Made by a program: the position numbers and the translations under genes
DNA from: a virus
DNA length: 33,090 nt
Strand: one strand, 5' to 3'
IMG/VR virus record: IMGVR_UViG_3300045993_000281
Location: 1 to 33,090 of that record
Shown: one piece after another, positions 6,558 through 14,733 of the stretch
How positions within the stretch are numbered: position 1 is the stretch's first letter
Layout: the number at the start of each line of letters is the position of its first letter
Notes under the pieces: generated by a model
Told to the model about the DNA's origin: nothing
What the model saw: only the letters and a program-made list of their open reading frames with translations
Databases searched by the model: none

Positions 6558-8421
6558 ACCAATCTTTTCCAATCTTACCTCCACCGTCCATTATTGTAAC
6601 GCCGAAAAGTTTCGGCCCTTCTTGAAACGCCTTTACACCTAACTCCTTTGCCCGTTCCGCATGTTCTTCCGGAACCATAAAGTCTAGCTCATCGTGCATG
6701 AATATCAGCGGTCTGTATGGAATCCCCTCTTCCTCTAAGTACTGCATAAGGAGCATACAAGCGCCAGCACAAGTTGCCTTCTCACAAGCTTGCAACAAAT
6801 ACACTAGTAATTTATGAAAGCTATCGCAATAAATCTTGTTGCCAGCGATACCTTCAATATATCCAGCATTACCGAATTGCCGCGTCTTTGCAAACATGGC
6901 TTCCAGCTTTTCTACCAGAGTCTTGAATCCTGGCACTGCCTTTGTAAAGCCTAGCTTCAGGCGTTTACCTTTTTCGCTATCGATTTTTCCGAAGATGTAA
7001 CTCCACAACTTATCTCCAGATGCTCCAAAGAGGAAGGCGTACAGAATCCTTTTCGCAGCGGATCGAGGGACTACATAATCAATCCCCATCTCTTTCAGTA
7101 CAGCCGTGAGCGCGTTAGCATTATACTGGTGAATATCTCCGTGCAGTAGTTGATGTGTAAACTCTGGGGATTTCAGATAGTGCGCCAAGCCACGTGCTTG
7201 GTTACCTGCGCTATCGCAACCTATCAGTTTCCATCCAGGTAGGCATCCAAATAGACCACGCATTTCTTTCCCCCACACACTATCCGCGCTAGGAACATTC
7301 ACGATGGTAGTATGCGTAGCCCTCATAGAAGGTGTACCGATGGTGAAGCACTTTCCGTGTAACATACCCTCAGAGTCGCAGTTAGCCAGCCACCCTTTCA
7401 GGAGACCATGTCTTGACTTTGTGGTAAGAAAGTCACAATACATCTTACCATCACCGTCCATGCATTCTAGACTGTCTTCTGTGATCTTTGGTGATGTCTT
7501 TACCTTTCTCGTACGTTCACTGCCCTCGATTGGCTCTTGCTTAGTGTTCCATTCAGTTGGAACCCAACCATTCCTGAAAAGGAATATCTTTACATCAGCT
7601 ACACTATCCAAATCTAGCATTTCGAATGTTACACGGCTATACTCACCTTCAACTAATCGATTCAAATCCTGCCCTGTTTCAGGCAGTATACCGAACCAGT
7701 TTGCTGTGTGTAAATTATAATCGCCATTCTTGATCCATTTCGGAATCTTTGGTTCAACTACACCTAGCTTCTTATCGACGGCAATTGTCTTACTCCCAAG
7801 ACGCGGCAGTAACTTATCCCTGACAGCGTTCATCTCAGCTTCCATTAATTCGAACAGAGCGTTCCCTGCTTCTCGATTAAATGGCCATCCGCCAATTTCA
7901 GCGTCAGTGCACCATTTAGATGTAGCGTGTTCTGCAAGCATATAGTCAGCAATCTGTGGTCTACGTTCAAACAGTGTAGTGAATTCACTAAAGAGACACT
8001 TGTAGACTTTTGTGGTTAGCACTAAGTCTTGCTGCCAGTATATCCACATTTCTTCCGAATACTGGGAAAAATCTTCGAACTCTAACTTAGGACAACACAG
8101 GAATTCACCCCAACGCGCTAAGCCATGTCCATCAGCACCGAACCTTTTATAGTTAAGTATCTGGGACATGATCATAGTGTCGTGGAGTTTTGTTCCTTTC
8201 TTAGGCGCCCATTTGAATAGCTTCTTGAGCACTGGCAAATCGAAGCCGATAATATTGTGGCCGACAATCAGCTTCATTTTATCGAATTCCTCCATCCAAC
8301 CTAGATCACCATCGAGCCATGTCTTTATCTCTCCGGTGTCCAAGTCGCGATATCCAATAATCCAGCATCTCGTGCATTCATGCAGCAGCCCGTCAGACTC
8401 TACGTCCACGACACCTCTCAT
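6544..8421 (-). CDS. Family A DNA polymerase with 3'-5' exonuclease (T7 gp5-like)
   Basis: Replicative DNA polymerase. The proofreading domain shows Exo I DVES (D6, E8), Exo II GHNIIGFD (N56, D61) and Exo III YWQQD (128-132). The polymerase domain shows MRATH (366-370), motif A CDSAGNQAR (D403, R410), motif B RSAAKRILYAFLFGA with R453, K457 and Y461 at exactly the T7 spacing, and motif C HDE (576-578). Tyr at 461 matches T7 gp5, not E. coli Pol I. At 625 residues it is about 80 shorter than T7 gp5 (704). Part of the difference is before motif A, so a full thioredoxin-binding insertion cannot be assumed. ATG at 8421 follows TGAGG at good spacing. It likely works with the SSB and 5' exonuclease of this operon. 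Confidence 0.96.
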   Translation of the reverse strand: MRGVVDVESDGLLHECTRCWIIGYRDLDTGEIKTWLDGDLGWMEEFDKMKLIVGHNIIGFDLPVLKKLFKWAPKKGTKLHDTMIMSQILNYKRFGADGHGLARWGEFLCCPKLEFEDFSQYSEEMWIYWQQDLVLTTKVYKCLFSEFTTLFERRPQIADYMLAEHATSKWCTDAEIGGWPFNREAGNALFELMEAEMNAVRDKLLPRLGSKTIAVDKKLGVVEPKIPKWIKNGDYNLHTANWFGILPETGQDLNRLVEGEYSRVTFEMLDLDSVADVKIFLFRNGWVPTEWNTKQEPIEGSERTRKVKTSPKITEDSLECMDGDGKMYCDFLTTKSRHGLLKGWLANCDSEGMLHGKCFTIGTPSMRATHTTIVNVPSADSVWGKEMRGLFGCLPGWKLIGCDSAGNQARGLAHYLKSPEFTHQLLHGDIHQYNANALTAVLKEMGIDYVVPRSAAKRILYAFLFGASGDKLWSYIFGKIDSEKGKRLKLGFTKAVPGFKTLVEKLEAMFAKTRQFGNAGYIEGIAGNKIYCDSFHKLLVYLLQACEKATCAGACMLLMQYLEEEGIPYRPLIFMHDELDFMVPEEHAERAKELGVKAFQEGPKLFGVTIMDGGGKIGKDWYEIH

Positions 8422-8428
8422 GATTGCC

Positions 8429-9046
8429 TCAACTCAATAACTTATCTATTTCTTCTACTCGTATGGGCTTGTTTCCGTTCTTTATGTATGCAGCAAGGAA
8501 ACGAATGTACCATACAGATTTTAGCAACTCCTGAACGTCATTGTCTTTCTGCCCAAGTCTGTCCAGATACTTTCGTGCCTGTAATTCGACAGATGCTTTG
8601 AAGCAATCAGGATCACGGAAACGTGGAAGATACTGCATAACCTCCAACCATTGCATATCTTTCACGTATCCTTGATAGTGTGATGGATTAATCGGGTCAG
8701 GCTTTTTGATAAAACCAGGTTCACCGACTTTGGAATAATGCGCAAAGAAACCGTCACCTGCAGTTAGCCCTTGATTCAGATGAATACCAGTCTCAGATTC
8801 ATCGAATGGTTTCCAAGCAAAATTCCTTTCCAGCGTCTGGCGCCATTCCATCACGTCCTCAGGTGTATGTAACTCTCTGGAACTATGAACATCTACCCCA
8901 TCACTAATATTTACCCACGGTGTGCCGCCATCTGATCTTATTGTAGCTACAGCAGCTTCCACTTGGTTAAAATTATCTGTCGTATCCTTTCGAATACGCC
9001 CAGAATACACATCATAGGTGTATCTCATGCTGTCTATCTTAGCCAT
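8429..9046 (-). CDS. DUF3310 domain protein, 205 aa
   Basis: The C-terminal third is a DUF3310 domain: INPSHYQGY at about 129-137, then ARKYLDRLGQKDNDVQELLKSVWYIRFLAAY at about 157-187, matching the PSHY...KYLxRxGxK...DLxKAxWY pattern. DUF3310 proteins are common next to phage replication genes and are sometimes annotated as nucleotide-kinase-like, but no activity is established. Residues 1-125 are unrecognised and include GIHLNQGLTAGDG. It overlaps the previous gene by eight bases and lies seven bases before the polymerase start, so it is co-transcribed with replication functions. Confidence 0.75.
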   Translation of the reverse strand: MAKIDSMRYTYDVYSGRIRKDTTDNFNQVEAAVATIRSDGGTPWVNISDGVDVHSSRELHTPEDVMEWRQTLERNFAWKPFDESETGIHLNQGLTAGDGFFAHYSKVGEPGFIKKPDPINPSHYQGYVKDMQWLEVMQYLPRFRDPDCFKASVELQARKYLDRLGQKDNDVQELLKSVWYIRFLAAYIKNGNKPIRVEEIDKLLS

Positions 9047-9272
9047 GATCGTACTCGCTCTGCACCATTGAAGGTGTTATATGTTTCCTGTAAATTTCCT
9101 GCTTTGCACTCTCAATAGCCCCAACCGCTTGATTGGGGCTGCCGCCATGTTTGATCATATACTGCTTTGTCAACAATAGTATGGCATATGTTAATTCATG
9201 GTCAGATTCGAGAACACAAGCGCTGACTGGGCTGCTATCAATAGCGTCCCTAGCTCTTTTGTTGATTCTCAT
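9039..9272 (-). CDS. Hypothetical protein, 77 aa
   Basis: A small helical protein with SACVLESDHELTYAILLLTKQYM near the middle, which resembles conserved phage hypotheticals of similar size next to SSB or polymerase genes. No function is known. The ribosome site AAAGG lies ten bases before the ATG, starting right after the SSB stop. It overlaps the next gene by eight bases. Confidence 0.63.
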   Translation of the reverse strand: MRINKRARDAIDSSPVSACVLESDHELTYAILLLTKQYMIKHGGSPNQAVGAIESAKQEIYRKHITPSMVQSEYDHG

Positions 9273-9281
9273 ATCTAGCCT

Positions 9282-9833
9282 TTAAAATTTGCTGGTATCA
9301 ACTGCCCTAGCAGGTGCGCCACTTGGCTCGCTACCTTCTGCTACCTCATCATCGTCCGGTGGCAAGACTTCGGTCTCTGCCTCTTCGAACTCTTCCATGG
9401 GTTTCGGTATATACAACTTGTGTTTTATCAACTGCACAGCCATCAATACACTCGAGATTCCTGTTTTGCCTTCGAAAGTGTAGTTGTGCTGAAAGATACG
9501 AATACTTGCAATACTGCCATTTCCGATTGAATTTGGATCAACATCCGCGCCCTTGCCGTCTACGACTTGTACTGGTGCTGTAGGTTCAAATACGTCTTTG
9601 CTGACTTCCTTGAGGCTCTTCTTTTTCAAATTGACGCGGTAATAATCCAAGTTGTCATCTTTGTCCATTACTGGCTTAACCTTCAGATTAAGCGCTTCCC
9701 AGGACTTCTTGACTTCCTTATCTTTCGTGCGAATTTGAAGCTCCCAAGTTGGATTCTTGGGACTGAACTTCTTAGCAGGCCTTTTTGGGTCAAGTTTTGT
9801 AAACCAGATTTCAGCGTTTTTAATAATAGCCAT
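9282..9833 (-). CDS. Single-stranded DNA-binding protein, T7 gp2.5-like
   Basis: Predicted OB-fold ssDNA-binding protein. The N-terminal 145 residues are beta-rich and basic (KRPAKKFSPKNPTWELQIR; NLKKKSLKEV), suited to a DNA-binding cleft. The C-terminal 35 residues are acidic (EEFEEAETEVLPPDDDEVAE) and end in Phe (DTSKF), the hallmark tail by which T7 gp2.5 contacts its polymerase and helicase. The length, 183, is shorter than gp2.5 (232). The gene sits between small genes and upstream of the DNA polymerase, and has its own leader of 96 bp carrying a promoter-like repeat and a hairpin, so it may be transcribed separately at a high level. The start is ATG at 9833 with AGGGA upstream. Confidence 0.82.
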   Translation of the reverse strand: MAIIKNAEIWFTKLDPKRPAKKFSPKNPTWELQIRTKDKEVKKSWEALNLKVKPVMDKDDNLDYYRVNLKKKSLKEVSKDVFEPTAPVQVVDGKGADVDPNSIGNGSIASIRIFQHNYTFEGKTGISSVLMAVQLIKHKLYIPKPMEEFEEAETEVLPPDDDEVAEGSEPSGAPARAVDTSKF

Positions 9834-9858
9834 TTGTTATCCCTATATGATTTTAAGC

Positions 9859-9874
9859 GCCTCACCTTTGAGGC
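9859..9874 (-). promoter_or_regulatory. Leader hairpin before the SSB gene
   Basis: GCCTC/GAGGC stem with a six-base loop lies in the 5' leader, between the promoter-like repeat and the SSB ribosome site. There is no U-tract, so it is more likely an mRNA-stabilising or processing hairpin than a terminator. Confidence 0.35.
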
Positions 9875-9886
9875 ACCGTTGTAACA

Positions 9887-9904
9887 TTAATTTAACGGGG
9901 TCGC
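9887..9904 (-). promoter_or_regulatory. 18-bp intergenic repeat, copy 1 (candidate phage RNA polymerase promoter)
   Basis: On the plus strand it reads TTAATTTAACGGGGTCGC. Another copy with one change lies at 24961-24978. Both are in real intergenic gaps, both upstream of a minus-strand gene that needs strong expression. The phage encodes a T7-type RNA polymerase, whose promoters are about 20 bp, so a promoter is a natural reading. No transcription start is visible from sequence alone. Confidence 0.45.
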
Positions 9905-9929
9905 TGAACAATCATACCTACTTTTGTTA

Positions 9930-10127
9930 CTACTCTTCTTTCCACAACTCATCCCACTCTTGTGCAGGGATTCCACTTAGTATAAACTCGCGCTCTGCTG
10001 GTGACAAATTTGGCATGGCGACTTGGATAAACGTGCCGCTTGCAAAATCGTCCAATTGCGCTTGCGTTACATCGATTTCTATTTCATTCACTACACCGCT
10101 AAGCGGGCTTGTCTTTTTGATTAACAT
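9930..10127 (-). CDS. Conserved phage protein, 65 aa
   Basis: It reads KTSPLSGVVNEIEIDVTQAQ then LDDFASG, followed by LSPAEREFILSGIPAQEWDELW. This KTSPLSG...DVTxxQLxxF...G...FP/MPxLxxxEREFIxxGIxxxEWDE layout is shared by many small phage proteins of unknown role. I start it at ATG 10127, where GGGAG sits four bases upstream, rather than at a codon 14 residues earlier. It overlaps the end of the previous gene by 29 bp. It is the last gene before the SSB leader. Confidence 0.68.
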   Translation of the reverse strand: MLIKKTSPLSGVVNEIEIDVTQAQLDDFASGTFIQVAMPNLSPAEREFILSGIPAQEWDELWKEE

Positions 10128-10611
10128 TTGACTCCCAAAAGCCTTTTGTGGCATTGATGGACGCGGCAACGTTCATGCACTGGTTTGCAACGTCCTTTGG
10201 TATAAAGTACGCTGGACCACCTGAATCGTTCCATATCATTACCAAAAATACCATCGCGTTGTCAGGAAACATCCATTCGCATACATCGAAGGAATCTGCG
10301 GCTTCATACAAACTAAGCCACCGATCTCCAGCGGCAGTCGATATGCTCGTCGATATCTCTTTTAGGTCTTCGACTGTTTCACACAAGTATACATTGCCAC
10401 CAAGATGACTCGAAAATGAGTTCAGTGATATCTTCGCACCAAACAAATCATCTCTGAATATCTTGCGCATCTTGCCCAAGTCCATCGGACGTTGTAATTC
10501 ACATGCATCATTGAAGTAGATGTATGAGATATACATGAGAATGTCCTCAGGACATTTGTGGTCGAAGTGCAAGTCCCACATCTCTTTAAGATTGTCCCCA
10601 AGTTTAATCAT
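10099..10611 (-). CDS. Hypothetical protein, 170 aa
   Basis: Alpha/beta protein with GGNVYLCETVEDLKEI (about 71-86) and a conserved-looking WNDSGGPAYFIPKDVA (about 127-142). The latter resembles segments of phage hypotheticals that read NDxGGPxYFIP. No catalytic motif is evident. It begins in an ATGA overlap with the previous gene at 10611. Function unknown. Confidence 0.63.
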   Translation of the reverse strand: MIKLGDNLKEMWDLHFDHKCPEDILMYISYIYFNDACELQRPMDLGKMRKIFRDDLFGAKISLNSFSSHLGGNVYLCETVEDLKEISTSISTAAGDRWLSLYEAADSFDVCEWMFPDNAMVFLVMIWNDSGGPAYFIPKDVANQCMNVAASINATKGFWESNVNQKDKPA

Positions 10612-10916
10612 TTCTGCTCAAACATTATCTGTTCTGCTGCACGTAGTTGCATCGTGTTAAACTTATACTTCATGAGAGCCTTCTGGGGTATTGTGTGTAA
10701 TGAAACATACGAATACTCGATCAGCAGCGGTCGGTTAGTTGTTATACTGCTACTGTACCTAAACCAATTTCCACGACGCCTCTCGATGAAAAGATAGATC
10801 GCTAATCGCGTTACTCCGTTAGTAGAACGGGTAGTTTTAAATAGGCGATAGACCTCACGTAGTGTGTCTGCTGCTACTTGATTCAGCTTCCAAAACTCTT
10901 CTTCGTGCTTGCTCAT
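10608..10916 (-). CDS. Hypothetical protein, 102 aa
   Basis: Basic and helical, with an Arg-rich centre (IERRRGNWFRYSSS). Not recognised. Both ends are ATGA overlaps with neighbours, which shows tight coupling within the operon. A nucleic acid-binding role is possible from charge but not shown. Confidence 0.6.
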   Translation of the reverse strand: MSKHEEEFWKLNQVAADTLREVYRLFKTTRSTNGVTRLAIYLFIERRRGNWFRYSSSITTNRPLLIEYSYVSLHTIPQKALMKYKFNTMQLRAAEQIMFEQK

Positions 10917-11278
10917 ATGATTGGTCCTCTAGTTGCAAAAGAATAGTTATTTAATTCACTTGGGGAAAGGCCAGCAAGAAAAACTTCAACAGCTAGCCCA
11001 TCCTCATGCAGTGCCTTGAAATGCTCTGCGTTTCTACCAGATATGTCGTAGTGCTCACCGTCGAACATAAGCCAATAGTGTGTCAGTTCTCGAGAGTACA
11101 GTACATGCGAACCTGGGATCAATTCTTTCAATGCAAAAGCGAGATTACCACAATTACCATTACTAAATACTTCAATGATAATCCCAGAAGCACCATCTGC
11201 CTCATTTTCAGGCCCAAGATCATACATTACGCCACGTAGTAGCGCAATCGCCGCTGTTATTTGTTCATGCGAATGCAT
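10913..11278 (-). CDS. Hypothetical protein with CGN...H...D pattern, 121 aa
   Basis: Contains GNCGNLAFALKEL (Cys43), then LTHYWLMFDGEHYDISG with His66 and a downstream Asp78. A Cys at the start of a helix followed by His on a strand and Asp one strand later is the order of the papain/transglutaminase-like catalytic triad. I have seen similar CGNxAxAL...H...DxxG proteins in phages without known function. This could be a small thiol hydrolase or a related inactive fold; that is inference. The ribosome site is weak. Confidence 0.6.
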   Translation of the reverse strand: MHSHEQITAAIALLRGVMYDLGPENEADGASGIIIEVFSNGNCGNLAFALKELIPGSHVLYSRELTHYWLMFDGEHYDISGRNAEHFKALHEDGLAVEVFLAGLSPSELNNYSFATRGPII

Positions 11279-11280
11279 AT

Positions 11281-11880
11281 TTATACTGACATTCCTCTTA
11301 GATCCACTGTAATCAGTGGGATAGGTGGCCCAATTACTTTTTTACAACCACGATGCCATGTCTCGTCATTTGTCGTTGATGGTGTTCGTTTCACTTCGCC
11401 TCGTTGCCTTAATGGTTTTAATATATGTTCATTCTTCTCAAACATACAGGCCGGAGGCAGTCTGAATCGCATCTCGCCATTGCTGAAATAAACACTTGAC
11501 AGAATTTTCAATCCACTCTCATCCACTTCTTGTGGGCCGAGTTCTTTGATCGAACAACGAAACAGAGTGGGGAACTGAATATACCCAGCATCTGTTAATT
11601 TATAACCTTCGCGTATATAGACTTTTTCGCCTTTATGTGTATGCCAACCGAATGGGCCCGGCCACATATAGAACAATCCATCTTCCCGCATTTCACCAAC
11701 GAAACGCATAATATCGTCATCGGCGTAATTGAAGTAACTACGCGCAAACTCGATGGTGGCCTTACTAAGTGTTGCACCTAAATAACCGCATAACATTTTT
11801 GCCTTACTTCCATTAGCAAGTATACGATTCCTTAAAGACCGGTTACGACTGAACACAGCACTGACTTCCATTTTTTCCAT
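11281..11880 (-). CDS. Hypothetical protein, 199 aa
   Basis: Located five bases after the RNA polymerase gene. It has NRSLRNRILANGSKAKMLCG then KATIEFARSYFNYADDDIMRFV, suggesting a helical N-terminal half, and a beta-rich C-terminal half. No known motif. The first ATG (11880) lacks a good ribosome site; an ATG three codons later has GGAA five bases upstream and may be the true start. Early position next to the polymerase suggests an accessory host-takeover or regulatory role, but this is only positional. Confidence 0.6.
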   Translation of the reverse strand: MEKMEVSAVFSRNRSLRNRILANGSKAKMLCGYLGATLSKATIEFARSYFNYADDDIMRFVGEMREDGLFYMWPGPFGWHTHKGEKVYIREGYKLTDAGYIQFPTLFRCSIKELGPQEVDESGLKILSSVYFSNGEMRFRLPPACMFEKNEHILKPLRQRGEVKRTPSTTNDETWHRGCKKVIGPPIPLITVDLRGMSV

Positions 11881-11885
11881 TTGAT

Positions 11886-14180
11886 TTACGCGAATGCGTA
11901 CTCACTGTCTAAGATTAGATTAATATCGAGATTCCCCATTTCTACTTTTGAGACGTCACCATTTATGTCGCGCATGATAGATGTAAGCGGATCATGCGAG
12001 TACAACTCTACAAAGGACTCCCGTATGATTACAAATAAATCTGCCATATCGCCAAGCAAACAACCGAAACTATCATGAATGGTAGTCACTGGAAAGTCTG
12101 CTCTATTTACTGCTATCGTCAAATGCGCAGCATCAAGGCTGTGTATTGCATTTGGACTTGCCCCTTGGCTTTGTTTCTTCTTACTTAATTGTGTGGTTTC
12201 CAGAAAACATATAGCTAGTTGAAATGTGTTTTCATAGTAGCCTGTCGAATTACGGATGCCTACTGGTGGGCCATATTGCACCCATATCTTCTTAACCGTA
12301 CCTTCGGTGTAGTGTTGCGTGACAGGGAAGCCTGTTCCAGGAACCTTCCATGATAGGAATTGTCCGGCAGTTTCTGCAGCCTTACCAGCAGCTTCAAATA
12401 CACTTAGGAGTTGCATGGGCCTCTTTAAAGATACTCGGCAGTCTTCATAGACTTCACGCCCCATATAGGAACCCCATTTGTGTTCCATGGCAAACAACTG
12501 CTCAATGCCGTGTTTTCTAGCATCATCAATCTGCTGCTGACCTAGCCCATATGCTGTTCCGCCGTAGGGCAGCGTCATGATGTTTCTCTTTACTATCTTT
12601 CGCCTATGCTTCCCATCTTTGATTCTGTTCCAATAAACAGGGCATGCCATTGCAATCAAATCTATACGACTCTTTTTGAACGCCATTATCTCTGTTATTA
12701 ATTCTTTTCTCCTGTCGCTCTTAAGGGGTGCTTCTGATATTTGGCGTTTGAAATCCGCCAGATTATCAATCAAATTTTCGCAGTCTTCCACATCAGTTGC
12801 CGACATTTCGCTTACAGCCAATTCAATCCTACGCCACACATGGTCTGCTACGTACTTATACAAATCGCCAGGTAATGGACTCGGCACGAGGTTAACGTGA
12901 GGTGCAGTTACTTCGTCCCTTGTAAGTGCCGATAAGTGTTGGCTACCGTTATTACTCCCATCGATATAACACTCAAGATGCGACTCGTAATTGTATAGAA
13001 GCAAGTCCCAATCATCGCTATCAGTTGGGTCTACTTCTCTTAATTGATGTACGTGAGCATCTTGCCACTCTCTCAATTTCTTTAGTTCCATGCATGCCGA
13101 CAAGAACTGCCAAGGCTTATCAGCTTGCATCCAACCTTGATTAACCTTTGGCGACTCGGCATAAGACAGTATTATTTCTTCATTGTCTAGCACCCAATAG
13201 ACTCTGTCATTGAGGGGGATTTTATCAGTCTTGTAGCCATCCAATCTCCCCGCGTCGCCAGCCCAATTCGATGCAATTGAGATAAGTAGCCAGAAGTAGC
13301 CCTGCTCTCCAATGGACTTGCTATCAGCACGGAGTAGGAGTCCTTTGGCGAGGTCCGTTCCTTGTTCATGAAGGTAAGCCGTAGCTGGATACTTTCTCCC
13401 ACGAAAGTCGTAGTAATAGAGATGAAAGAATACTTTACCAATAAACCTGCTAGCGATGCTACCAATAGCCTTTGCTTCCCGAATCTTCGACTGCTTGGCC
13501 TCGGGATTGTGCATTTCCCAGATGTCTGCGAAGGCGTCTGTTTTGTTTCTAAGGGCCCACGTATAGATAGGGTAGATGTCTTCATTTATTTTCCATCCAA
13601 CAGCTTGCGCTTTATTTAAACAATTAAATACCAATGGATGTGTTTCTGGTGTAAGTTCTTTCAACACATCCTTGCTTGAAGTTTTTACCATAGTAACACC
13701 TGTGACATGTTTAGTGTCAGTCCAGGGGCAGTATGGGGTTTCGCTGGGCAATTTTTCAGTTTTGTTTAGGTGTAAGCTATCCCACATCTTGGATAACTCT
13801 TCCTCATTAATAATCTCTATGACATACGTTTGGTGGCCATTGCCAGCTTTTCCGAGTATGACCTTTATAATTTCAAAAGCCTCGAAAGAGTATAGAACAA
13901 ACGCTCCTGCTTTTGCGGCAATCGCACTGTCCTTTTTTAGTTTATACTTAGTCCTCACACCATGACCAATAGCACTAATAACCTCCGTCATAAGTACCAT
14001 CTTCTTATCCACACCACGCCCAGTACGTGAGTATAAATAGAGGATGCCTACGGAGGCGTCTACTAAATCCTCTATGTTTACCATAGGGTCTGCTAGAAAC
14101 TTCACCGGATTTTGTGGTGCAATTTCAGATGCAATTCTTTGCATTAAGGATGCGATTAGTTTTTGTTTTATCGTTTCCAT
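11886..14180 (-). CDS. T7-type single-subunit DNA-directed RNA polymerase, 764 aa
   Basis: Transcribes phage genes from specific promoters, bypassing host RNA polymerase. Catalytic elements in order: YYYDFRGRKYPAT (256-267, T7 DWRGR region), IDGSNNGSQH with Asp407 (T7 D537), VKRNIMTLPYGG with Lys531 and Tyr539 (T7 K631, Y639), PNAIHSLDAAH (676-686) and IHDSFG with Asp703 (T7 D812). The C-terminus SEYAFA resembles the T7 DFAFA foot. It is 764 long against 883 in T7. The DFRGR motif is at about 258 instead of 421, so the N-terminal promoter-opening domain is some 160 residues shorter. There is about 30 extra residues between the DGS and KRN motifs (around 450-505, charged and helical). A DNA recognition loop probably lies around 612-665. 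Confidence 0.96.
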   Translation of the reverse strand: METIKQKLIASLMQRIASEIAPQNPVKFLADPMVNIEDLVDASVGILYLYSRTGRGVDKKMVLMTEVISAIGHGVRTKYKLKKDSAIAAKAGAFVLYSFEAFEIIKVILGKAGNGHQTYVIEIINEEELSKMWDSLHLNKTEKLPSETPYCPWTDTKHVTGVTMVKTSSKDVLKELTPETHPLVFNCLNKAQAVGWKINEDIYPIYTWALRNKTDAFADIWEMHNPEAKQSKIREAKAIGSIASRFIGKVFFHLYYYDFRGRKYPATAYLHEQGTDLAKGLLLRADSKSIGEQGYFWLLISIASNWAGDAGRLDGYKTDKIPLNDRVYWVLDNEEIILSYAESPKVNQGWMQADKPWQFLSACMELKKLREWQDAHVHQLREVDPTDSDDWDLLLYNYESHLECYIDGSNNGSQHLSALTRDEVTAPHVNLVPSPLPGDLYKYVADHVWRRIELAVSEMSATDVEDCENLIDNLADFKRQISEAPLKSDRRKELITEIMAFKKSRIDLIAMACPVYWNRIKDGKHRRKIVKRNIMTLPYGGTAYGLGQQQIDDARKHGIEQLFAMEHKWGSYMGREVYEDCRVSLKRPMQLLSVFEAAGKAAETAGQFLSWKVPGTGFPVTQHYTEGTVKKIWVQYGPPVGIRNSTGYYENTFQLAICFLETTQLSKKKQSQGASPNAIHSLDAAHLTIAVNRADFPVTTIHDSFGCLLGDMADLFVIIRESFVELYSHDPLTSIMRDINGDVSKVEMGNLDINLILDSEYAFA

Positions 14181-14189
14181 GATCTTTAC

Positions 14190-14318
14190 TTAGTTTTGTT
14201 TTCGCTTGTTACATATCCAGACAAAGATACACAAGCCAATTATTATTGAAAGGTCAATTGGTAGATGGGTGACAACTCTTACCAACGTACAGATTAAAAC
14301 AAATTGGAATACTTTCAT
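14190..14318 (-). CDS. Membrane microprotein upstream of the RNA polymerase, 42 aa
   Basis: ATG at 14318 with AGAGAG four bases upstream opens 42 codons ending nine bases before the RNA polymerase ATG. Residues about 2-19 and 23-37 (IIIGLCIFVWIC) are hydrophobic, with a basic tail NKRKQN, so an inner-membrane hairpin with the tail in the cytoplasm is likely. It is the first gene after a strong terminator, hence the leader gene of the polymerase transcript if a promoter lies close. Function unknown. Confidence 0.6.
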   Translation of the reverse strand: MKVFQFVLICTLVRVVTHLPIDLSIIIGLCIFVWICNKRKQN

Positions 14319-14341
14319 CGTACTCTCTTGTGGTTGCTACG

Positions 14342-14401
14342 AAAAAAAAAAAAAAATATACGACAGAGACCACTAAACCCGTGGGGGAGTAGTGGTCTCT
14401 G
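14342..14401 (-). terminator. Strong intrinsic terminator before the RNA polymerase unit
   Basis: An 11-bp perfect stem CAGAGACCACT/AGTGGTCTCTG (14364-14374 with 14391-14401) encloses a 16-nt loop. On the minus strand it is followed, seven bases later, by 15 consecutive T (14342-14356). That is a classic host-type terminator for transcripts coming from the right. The loop also allows a short CCC/GGG pairing. Confidence 0.8.
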
Positions 14402-14412
14402 CAGTAGAGGAT

Positions 14413-14733
14413 TTAAAGTATTTCGTAGTTAACAACGCCAATCAACTTCTGTAATCTCGCTACTTTTTCCTCTTCGATGAAGAACGGAATGTTATCACTG
14501 AAGTGCGCTATGCCACGCACGTAAGTCGGATTATACCAAGAACTCGGCGCTGCCCATGATATCCGTATAATGCTAGTTACGAATAAATTCTTCGCAACAA
14601 ACTTTCGGACTGAGGGAGTGAAACTTGAAGGCAAGACCAGACTAGACAATGTACTGTCCAAATCTACTTTGTCTTTTACAGCTGCACGAGCTTCAAAAAA
14701 GAACCCGTGTATTACAACCTCCTTATGTGACAT
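14413..14733 (-). CDS. Hypothetical protein, 106 aa
   Basis: Unrecognised mixed alpha/beta protein (MSHKEVVIHGFFFEARAAVK start). I place the start at ATG 14733 because GGAGG is five bases upstream; an in-frame TTG 18 codons earlier lacks such a site. It ends 11 bases before the terminator stem and is therefore the last gene of the small-gene region. Confidence 0.6.
   Translation of the reverse strand: MSHKEVVIHGFFFEARAAVKDKVDLDSTLSSLVLPSSFTPSVRKFVAKNLFVTSIIRISWAAPSSWYNPTYVRGIAHFSDNIPFFIEEEKVARLQKLIGVVNYEIL

Noticed and set aside
6544-8421. Claim that the DNA polymerase lacks a thioredoxin-binding domain
   Set aside because: The protein is shorter than T7 gp5, but the spacing between the exonuclease and the MRATH motif is only about 20 residues less, so absence cannot be decided without structural alignment.
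13187-13585. 132-codon minus-strand frame inside the RNA polymerase gene
   Set aside because: It covers the conserved DFRGR region in another frame; Ser/Thr/Arg-rich shadow composition, no domain.
14342-14356. Run of 15 A as a possible sequencing or assembly error
   Set aside because: Its length may be uncertain, but its position after a perfect 11-bp stem is what a terminator on the minus strand requires, so the feature itself is accepted.
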